Of a stretch of DNA of 64,000 nt, positions 58,380-64,000 are shown in pieces. The position numbers and the translations under genes are program-made. The notes below the pieces were generated by a model. That model saw only the letters and a program-made list of their open reading frames with translations, did no database searches and was not told the origin of the DNA. This DNA is from Lactobacillus psittaci DSM 15354 (GTDB taxonomy: Bacteria > Bacillota > Bacilli > Lactobacillales > Lactobacillaceae), in contig NZ_AUEI01000007.1 in the NCBI RefSeq assembly GCF_000425905.1, forward strand, positions 62,001-126,000, written 5' to 3'. Within the stretch, counting starts at the first letter, position 1, and each line of letters begins with the position of its first letter.

Positions 58380-58405
58380 AGGGCGCGCTTTAAGCGCTCT
58401 TTTTT
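58380..58405 (+). terminator. Rho-independent terminator after the metal permease gene
   Basis: AGGGCGC and GCGCTCT pair with one G-T wobble, followed by TTTTT. Confidence 0.85.
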
Positions 58406-58417
58406 AATGCTTTTCAC

Positions 58418-58446
58418 TTGATATAAAAGCGCTTTCAAGATATTAT
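58418..58446 (+). promoter_or_regulatory. Promoter of the first lactate permease gene
   Basis: TTGATA (58418-58423) and TATTAT (58441-58446) are 17 bases apart, 35 bases before the ATG. The spacer is almost filled by a cre site. Confidence 0.7.
58424..58437 (+). promoter_or_regulatory. cre (CcpA) site inside the lactate permease promoter
   Basis: TAAAAGCGCTTTCA matches the palindromic cre TGAAAGCGCTTTCA with one mismatch. It lies between -35 and -10, so CcpA binding should block polymerase. Confidence 0.72.
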
Positions 58447-58480
58447 TTGGATATAAGGTATCTTGTAATGGAGGCGTATT

Positions 58481-60013
58481 ATGAATGCAAATATGTGGGT
58501 CAAATTTATATTAGCCTTGATTCCAATTATCTGGCTGATTATTAGTTTAGGGGTCTTAAAACTGGCAGCTATTAAGGCAACAGTTATCGGCTTATTAATT
58601 ACTATTTTTTTAGCAATCTTTACTTTTAAGTTATCGCCCATAAATACATTAGCTGGTGCTATTGAAGGTGTTTTAATGGGGCTGTTTCCGATTGTTTATG
58701 TAATTATTGCGGCCTTGTTTACATACAATGTAACTAATCAATCTGGAGCAATTAAAGTTATTCAGGATTTACTTAGTTCAATTACTACTGATAAAAGAAT
58801 TTTAGTTTTGATTATTGCGTGGGGGTTTGGTGGCTTTTTAGAAGCAATTGCTGGCTTTGGAACGGCTGTTGCAATTCCAGCTGGAATATTGATTGCTTTT
58901 GGGATTGAACCAATTAAGGCGAGTGTAATCTGTTTAGTTGCCAATACTACTCCAACTGCTTTTGGAGCGATTGGACTTCCTGTGATTACTTTGGCAGATG
59001 TTACACAATTAGATAAGATTACCTTATCTACAGTTATTACCTTCGAACTGTTGCCGTTGATAGTTATCATTCCTTTTATTCTAGTTTGTCTTGAAGAAGG
59101 TTCAATTAAGGCAATTAATGGGGTTTTTGCTATTACCTTAGTTTCTGGCTTGGCTTTTGCTTTGCCGCAGATTGTGGTTGCACATTTTGTGGGACCAGAA
59201 TTGCCGGCAATTGTTGGGGCAATCATGAGTATTGGCTTAACTGTTTTAATGGCTAAAATTCGTAAACAAGATACAGAAGCAGGGCAAGCATCCATAGAAA
59301 AGCATAGTTTAAATGAAGTTTTAAGAGCAGTATCTCCGTTTATTTTGGTCTTTAGTTTTGTTTTACTGGTATCTCCATTATTTTCACTAATAAATAAGTT
59401 CTTAAATCAGTTTTTGATTAGCTTCCCAATTGGTAATAGTACTTTTAAATTTGCTTATTTATCATCTCCAGGTACATTAATTATTTTGGCTACATTTATT
59501 GGTGGACTTATTCAAAAAGTAAAACTTGGAGAATTAGGAAAAATTCTGGTGAATACTATTAAGGGAATTGGCAAAACTGCAATCACAATTTGTGCAATTG
59601 TAGGTTTGGCGAAGGTGATGGGATATGCAGGTATGACTAGTAGCTTGGCAGTAACTTTTGTTGCTTTAATGGGGCCGTTTTATCCACTGGTAGCACCTTT
59701 AATTGGTGCAATCGGGACTTTTGTGACAGGATCTGATACTTCCGCCAACGTTTTATTTGGAAACTTGCAATTATCAGCAGCTCAAACTTTAGGTGATAAT
59801 ACTATTTGGGTTTGTGGTTCTAATATGGTAGGAGCAACCGCAGGCAAAATGATTTCACCTCAATCCATTGCTGTAGCTACAGCCGCTACTGGTTTAGAAG
59901 GAAAAGAGGGAGAAATTTTAAAAGAAGCTCTAAAATGGTGTGGATTATATCTTGTACTAATTTGTTCATACCTCTACTTAATTGGATTATTTTTAGGCAT
60001 GTTGCATCTCTAG
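58481..60013 (+). CDS. lctP: L-lactate permease family protein (first copy)
   Basis: The 510-residue membrane protein has about 12-14 segments and LctP signatures: FLEAIAGFGTAVAIPAGILI near residue 118 and TGSDTSANVLFGNLQ near residue 413. The family moves L-lactate with protons or as exchange. ATG follows GGAGG. A paralogue follows after a terminator. The promoter holds a cre site, so glucose repression is likely. Confidence 0.93.
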   Translation: MNANMWVKFILALIPIIWLIISLGVLKLAAIKATVIGLLITIFLAIFTFKLSPINTLAGAIEGVLMGLFPIVYVIIAALFTYNVTNQSGAIKVIQDLLSSITTDKRILVLIIAWGFGGFLEAIAGFGTAVAIPAGILIAFGIEPIKASVICLVANTTPTAFGAIGLPVITLADVTQLDKITLSTVITFELLPLIVIIPFILVCLEEGSIKAINGVFAITLVSGLAFALPQIVVAHFVGPELPAIVGAIMSIGLTVLMAKIRKQDTEAGQASIEKHSLNEVLRAVSPFILVFSFVLLVSPLFSLINKFLNQFLISFPIGNSTFKFAYLSSPGTLIILATFIGGLIQKVKLGELGKILVNTIKGIGKTAITICAIVGLAKVMGYAGMTSSLAVTFVALMGPFYPLVAPLIGAIGTFVTGSDTSANVLFGNLQLSAAQTLGDNTIWVCGSNMVGATAGKMISPQSIAVATAATGLEGKEGEILKEALKWCGLYLVLICSYLYLIGLFLGMLHL

Positions 60014-60020
60014 CAGTTTC

Positions 60021-60053
60021 AAGAAGTCTATTTTCTAAGTAGGCTTCTTTTTT
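60021..60053 (+). terminator. Rho-independent terminator between the lactate permease genes
   Basis: AAGAAGTCTA and TAGGCTTCTT form a ten-base stem with two wobble or G pairs, followed by TTTT. Confidence 0.85.
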
Positions 60054-60137
60054 GTGTATTGAGCATAAGAAAGGAAAAAGCAAAAACTATATGATAACAT
60101 AAAACTACTAGCTTATTTTTAGACAGGAGATGATGCA

Positions 60138-61637
60138 ATGCAAGTGATCATTAGTTTGTTACCAATTGTTTGGTTGGTAATAACTTTAGGGGTTTTTAAG
60201 TGGCCAGTCATTAAAGCAGCAACTAGTGGCCTATTAATCACCTTTGTTTTAGCGCTGTTAGCCAGTGATTTATCCTTAAAGCTAACGACGTTAGCTACTT
60301 TAGATGGGGTAGCCATGGGATTAGTCACAATTAGTTATGTTGTTATCAGTGCCCTTTTTTCATATAATCTATCAGTTTATAGTGGTGGAATTGGAAAAAT
60401 TGAAGCAGCATTAGCACATCTTTCTCAAGATTATAGAATTTTAGTTTTAATTCTATGTTGGAGTTTTGGGGCCTTTTTGGAATCTGTAGCTGGCTTTGGA
60501 ATTGCAGTGGCAATTCCAGCAGGGATGTTAATTTCAATGGGAGTAAAACCACTAAAAGCAGCAAGTGTGAGTCTTTTAGCTAATACTGCGACAACTGCTT
60601 TTGGTGCTGTAGGATTACCAGTTATTACGCTGGCAGATGTAACAAAATTAAATGTTCAGACTTTAGCAACTTACGTTAGCATAGAATTATTACTCGCTTG
60701 TATCTTAGTACCATTTTTGTTGATTTACCTGCTTACAGAGTCTTGGAAACAAGTTTTTGAACTATGGCAATTTATTTTGGTTAGTGGTTTAACTTATGGA
60801 GTTGTGCAATTAATCATAGCCTACTTTATGGGAAGCGAATTACCAACTATTGTAGCGTCTTTAGTAACATTGCTTGTTCAAATATTATTAGTAAAACGAA
60901 AAGACAATTCTATTAGTAAAAAAATTAATTTAATAGAGCTTATACCAGCGGTACTACCATTTATCTTAATTTTTGTCTTAGTCTTAGTTACTTCACCGGT
61001 ATTTCCAACAATAAATCAATATTTAAATATCCAATTAATATTTACAATCTATCCTAAAGTAAGCCAAACTTTTAACTTATTAACATCACCAGGTACATTA
61101 ATTCTAATTGCTACAGTAATTGGCGGGCTTACTCAACGGATTTCACTACAAGAACAAGGGAGGATTTTATTTAAGACAATTCAAAGCAGCTTTAAAACGG
61201 TGATTACGATTTGTGCTATTGTGGGTTTAGCTAAGATTATGGATTATTCAGGAATGACCACTAATTTAGCAGATTTTTTAGTGACTAGCTTGGGGCCAAT
61301 ATATCCATTAGTAGCGCCAATAATTGGGGCTTTAGGAAGTTTTGCAACGGGATCAAATACATCTTCAAATGTCTTATTTGGAGAATTACAACTAACAAGT
61401 GCTAAAGATTTAGCTGTAAATAAGTATTGGTTAGTTGCTAGCAATATGGCAGGTTCAACGGCAGGAAGTATGCTATCTCCACAATCAATAGCTGTAGCCA
61501 GTGCTACTAGTAAACAGCTAAGGGGGAGAGAAGGAGAAATCTTAGCAACGAGCATAAAATGGGCTCTAATTTATCTTGGCTTTATTTGTTTATCACTTTT
61601 TATCTTGGGGTTAACAAGTCAAAATTTACATTTTTAA
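60138..61637 (+). CDS. L-lactate permease family protein (second copy)
   Basis: The 499-residue paralogue of the upstream gene keeps the same marks: FLESVAGFGIAVAIPAGMLI and TGSNTSSNVLFGELQ. By eye the two are clearly homologous throughout with conserved membrane segments and diverged loops, which indicates an old tandem duplication. ATG follows ACAGGAGAT. No strong promoter or cre site is visible upstream, unlike the first copy. Confidence 0.92.
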   Translation: MQVIISLLPIVWLVITLGVFKWPVIKAATSGLLITFVLALLASDLSLKLTTLATLDGVAMGLVTISYVVISALFSYNLSVYSGGIGKIEAALAHLSQDYRILVLILCWSFGAFLESVAGFGIAVAIPAGMLISMGVKPLKAASVSLLANTATTAFGAVGLPVITLADVTKLNVQTLATYVSIELLLACILVPFLLIYLLTESWKQVFELWQFILVSGLTYGVVQLIIAYFMGSELPTIVASLVTLLVQILLVKRKDNSISKKINLIELIPAVLPFILIFVLVLVTSPVFPTINQYLNIQLIFTIYPKVSQTFNLLTSPGTLILIATVIGGLTQRISLQEQGRILFKTIQSSFKTVITICAIVGLAKIMDYSGMTTNLADFLVTSLGPIYPLVAPIIGALGSFATGSNTSSNVLFGELQLTSAKDLAVNKYWLVASNMAGSTAGSMLSPQSIAVASATSKQLRGREGEILATSIKWALIYLGFICLSLFILGLTSQNLHF

Positions 61638-61640
61638 TGA

Positions 61641-61676
61641 AAAAAGTCTAGCATCAAAATTGATGCTAGACTTTTT
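61641..61676. terminator. Bidirectional terminator between lactate permease and pepF
   Basis: AAAAAGTCTAGCATCAA and TTGATGCTAGACTTTTT pair perfectly, serving both convergent genes. It overlaps the pepF stop codon. Confidence 0.94.
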
Positions 61677-63462
61677 ATAATAACTTTTCGAGTTCATTTA
61701 AGCGTTGTTCAAACAACTTAAATGCTGATTCCAAGTATGTAGTTTGCGTCATATCAACACCAGCTAGTTTTATTGTCTCAAGTGGATATTTGCTAGAACC
61801 AGATTTAAGGAAATTCAAGTAAGCTTGTTTTTGTTTATCATTGCCATGAATGATATTATTTGCTAGGGCACAAGCTGCAGCAAAGCCAGTTGCATATTGA
61901 TAAACATAGAAATTATAGTAAAAGTGTGGAATTCTAGTCCATTCAAGTTTAATTTGGCTACCAGGAACAGTATTACCATAGTAACGTTGATTAATTTCTT
62001 CGTACTTGGCATTTAATAAGTCACAAGTCAAAGCTTCTCCATCTTGATCAGCTTCATGAATGAATTGCTCAAATTCAGCAAATTGAGTCTGTCTAAAGAT
62101 CGTACCCTTAAACGAATCAAGGAAGAAGTTTAAGATAAAGGCACGTTTTTGGTTATCTGTTTCATGATCTAGAAGGTATTCAGTTAAAATGTTTTCATTA
62201 GTGGTTGAGGCAATTTCAGCTAAGAAAATAGGATAATCACCATAAAGATAAGGCTGATTTTTTCTTGTGAAAGCTGAGTGAACTGAGTGTCCGGTCTCGT
62301 GTACTAAAGTATAAAGTGCATCGAAGTCATTAGTCCAATTAAGCAGTTCGTAAGGTTCAGTGTCATAGCTACCACCAGAATAAGCACCAGTAGTTTTTCC
62401 TTTAGATTCAATTGGATCAATTATTCGATTGTCAAAGATATGATTTACTTCATCTAAATATTCTCCGCCTAAAACAGCAAGTGCTTCTTTTGCTTTAACT
62501 TTAGCTTGTTCAAAGGTATAACTGGAAGTAGGCTTGCCGGTAATTGGTACGTATAAATCGTACATTTGAAGCTCACTAAGTCCTAATACTTTTTTGCGTA
62601 AGGCAGTGTAACGATGTAGTAATGGTAAGTGTTGGTTAACGACTTTGATTAAATTATCATAGACATCTGTTGTAATTTCGTTTTTATCTAAACTGGCAGT
62701 ACGTGCATCAGGGTAATTATGAACTACAGCATCATAATTGTGGGCTTTTACATTTCCAGCCAGTGTTTGCGCAAAAGTGTTTTGCAAGGAACCATAACTT
62801 GCGTATAAACTGTCAAATGCCATTTTTCGTACATTTCGATCTTGAGACTGGATTAGTTGATTATAAAGGCCAGCTGATAGTTGTACCATTTCGCCATTTT
62901 CATCTTGAGTGTAGCCAAAAGGTAATTCAGAATTTGACAATACATTGTAGGTAGAACTTGAAGCATTAAGTGCATCTCCGGCCGCAGCAATCAAACTTTC
63001 GCTTCTGGAATCAAGAACGTGCTTTTCGTGATGCTTTATTGAATCGATGAAATGAGCATACTCATTTAACTTGGATGCTTCTTGATAAAAGTTTTTTAAA
63101 GTACTATCTGCTAATCCTAAAATAGCAGGTTGCATAAAACTAATTGCAGCATTGTACTGATTTAGCAAACTTTCTGCTTTGGCACGATAAGATAAGTAAT
63201 GTGAATTAGTTGTATCAACATCACTTGATAAACTTGCATAAGCATATAGTTTAGAGATTTGGCGGTCAAAGGAAAAGATCTTTGTCAAACCATCATAAAA
63301 GTTTGTGGCATTGGTAGTAAAATTATCAGATATTTCTGCCAACTGCGGTAATTGATTACTTAGAGTTTGATATTCTTTTTCCCAACTGGTATCATCTTTA
63401 AAAATTTTAGTTAAGTCCCAGGTAAGTTCTTGTGGGACATCTTTTCGATTAGGTAAAGCCAT
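61675..63462 (-). CDS. pepF: Oligoendopeptidase F
   Basis: The 595-residue M3B metallopeptidase cleaves oligopeptides of about 7-17 residues in the cytoplasm. The zinc site is LVHETGHSVHSAF with His388, Glu389 and His392, plus a later Glu in ASTTNE. ATG (63460-63462) follows AGGAGGG. It is monocistronic and convergent to the lactate permeases. Confidence 0.95.
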   Translation of the reverse strand: MALPNRKDVPQELTWDLTKIFKDDTSWEKEYQTLSNQLPQLAEISDNFTTNATNFYDGLTKIFSFDRQISKLYAYASLSSDVDTTNSHYLSYRAKAESLLNQYNAAISFMQPAILGLADSTLKNFYQEASKLNEYAHFIDSIKHHEKHVLDSRSESLIAAAGDALNASSSTYNVLSNSELPFGYTQDENGEMVQLSAGLYNQLIQSQDRNVRKMAFDSLYASYGSLQNTFAQTLAGNVKAHNYDAVVHNYPDARTASLDKNEITTDVYDNLIKVVNQHLPLLHRYTALRKKVLGLSELQMYDLYVPITGKPTSSYTFEQAKVKAKEALAVLGGEYLDEVNHIFDNRIIDPIESKGKTTGAYSGGSYDTEPYELLNWTNDFDALYTLVHETGHSVHSAFTRKNQPYLYGDYPIFLAEIASTTNENILTEYLLDHETDNQKRAFILNFFLDSFKGTIFRQTQFAEFEQFIHEADQDGEALTCDLLNAKYEEINQRYYGNTVPGSQIKLEWTRIPHFYYNFYVYQYATGFAAACALANNIIHGNDKQKQAYLNFLKSGSSKYPLETIKLAGVDMTQTTYLESAFKLFEQRLNELEKLL

Positions 63463-63484
63463 ATTTTCCCTCCTAAAAAAGTTA

Positions 63485-63512
63485 CTTATATCTTACCTTG
63501 TTTCTTTGCCAA
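63485..63512 (-). promoter_or_regulatory. Probable promoter of pepF
   Basis: Read on the minus strand, TTGGCA (63507-63512) and TATAAG (63485-63490) are 16 bases apart, 22 bases before the start codon. Confidence 0.5.
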
Positions 63513-63625
63513 ATGAAAAGTAAATGGATTAGGATTAATAAATAAAGTTTAAAATATAGAAAAAAAGTACCGTAAGAACTAAAAAAGTGGCAAAATCGAA
63601 TTATAAAAATTATGAGGGGAAAGTT

Positions 63626-64000
63626 ATGGATCATTATCAGCCACATACTCGCGAGGAATATCAACGACGTAACTTAAAAAAGATGACTCGCAATCATATT
63701 TTTGCAGCTAACAAGCGGCAAGTAAAACCTGTAACTTTAAAAAGGGTTATGGCATTTGTTGCAATGCTAGTTGTGAGTATAAGTCTTGCTTATGGTGGGC
63801 ATTTATACTTTGCTTTGCATAGCGCAGTTGACTCTACTTTCCAAGGCGGAGGAGCAACTAGTCAACAAATTAATCAAAAACGACCAATTTCGATTTTAAT
63901 ATTAGGGGTTGACCAAGGCATCGAAGGACGACATGATCGTGGAAATAGTGATACGATGATTGTTGCAACAATCAATCCTGAAAAGAAAACTTCAACTTTA
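63626..64000 (+). CDS. LytR-CpsA-Psr family protein (3' end missing)
   Basis: The frame is open to the window end (125 codons). It has a basic cytoplasmic N-terminus of about 40 residues, a transmembrane segment near 42-68, and the start of an LCP domain: ISILILGVDQG, then RHDRGNSDTMIVATINPEKK. This contains the family hallmarks LGxD and RGRSDTM-like, here RGNSDTM. LCP proteins attach teichoic acids or polysaccharides to peptidoglycan. ATG follows AGGGGAAAG. Confidence 0.92.
   Translation, partial: MDHYQPHTREEYQRRNLKKMTRNHIFAANKRQVKPVTLKRVMAFVAMLVVSISLAYGGHLYFALHSAVDSTFQGGGATSQQINQKRPISILILGVDQGIEGRHDRGNSDTMIVATINPEKKTSTL

Noticed and set aside
58762-59295. Long minus-strand ORF inside lctP
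   Set aside because: It is a shadow of a membrane protein gene. Codon use and composition do not look coding and no ribosome binding site is present.

Overview
The window is chromosomal DNA of a low-GC Firmicute, most likely a Lactobacillus of the acidophilus/gasseri/johnsonii group. The evidence is AT-rich coding sequence with strong AGGAGG-type ribosome binding sites, frequent TTG and GTG starts, PepD, PepF and LctP families, a Lys-type MurE paired with an aspartate racemase, and gene orders typical of lactobacilli: metS-tatD-rnmV-ksgA-veg-purR-glmU, rpoE-pyrG-murA and rsmG-noc-parA-parB. I see no rRNA, insertion sequence, prophage or CRISPR array. The species call is inference; the sequence alone does not prove it.

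Layout. 1-4.4 kb: the end of an FtsX-type ABC exporter, an orphan metal-binding lipoprotein, a ROK fructokinase with a cre-like box, a degenerate CPBP-like membrane protein and tRNA-Gly(CCC) on the minus strand. 4.4-9.4 kb: trpS, a dCMP deaminase, a small unknown membrane protein, then an M-box magnesium riboswitch and its MgtA-type P-type ATPase. 9.5-18.8 kb: housekeeping genes (metS, tatD, rnmV, ksgA, veg, purR, glmU, a CitMHS transporter, prs). 18.8-24.4 kb: an HD hydrolase on the minus strand, a DUF1934 gene, rpoE, pyrG behind what looks like a reiterative-transcription attenuator, and a MurA with Asp in place of the catalytic Cys. 24.6-28.1 kb: an MFS transporter, a GH1 glycosidase that lacks the usual phosphate-binding residues, and a CPBP protease. 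28.1-33.4 kb: pepD, then pbuX-xpt under a guanine riboswitch, divergent from guaA. 33.5-38.6 kb: a GalT/HIT-like protein, an L,D-transpeptidase, a MupG-like protein, a tyrosine phosphatase, ApbE and CvpA. 38.8-44.2 kb: the chromosome segregation cluster rsmG-noc-parA-parB-DUF951-ychF-DUF1129. 44.2-52.2 kb: an envelope block with a heterodimeric ABC exporter, a two-component system, murE and aspartate racemase; the exporter is preceded by a promoter, a tiny ORF and a terminator that resemble a leader-peptide attenuator. 52.3-56.0 kb: the fruRKA fructose operon. 56.1-58.4 kb: a HAD hydrolase and a metal ABC ATPase/permease pair. 58.4-64 kb: tandem lactate permeases, pepF on the minus strand and the start of a LytR-CpsA-Psr protein.

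Themes. Much of the regulation is visible at RNA level: M-box, guanine riboswitch, pyrG attenuator, possible leader peptide and an intrinsic terminator after almost every unit. Several unlinked genes serve cell wall metabolism (glmU, murA, murE, aspartate racemase, L,D-transpeptidase, MupG-like protein, LCP protein). Nucleotide supply is served by prs, pyrG, guaA, xpt, pbuX, purR and the dCMP deaminase. Residue numbers were counted by hand from the chosen starts; promoter calls are by eye.
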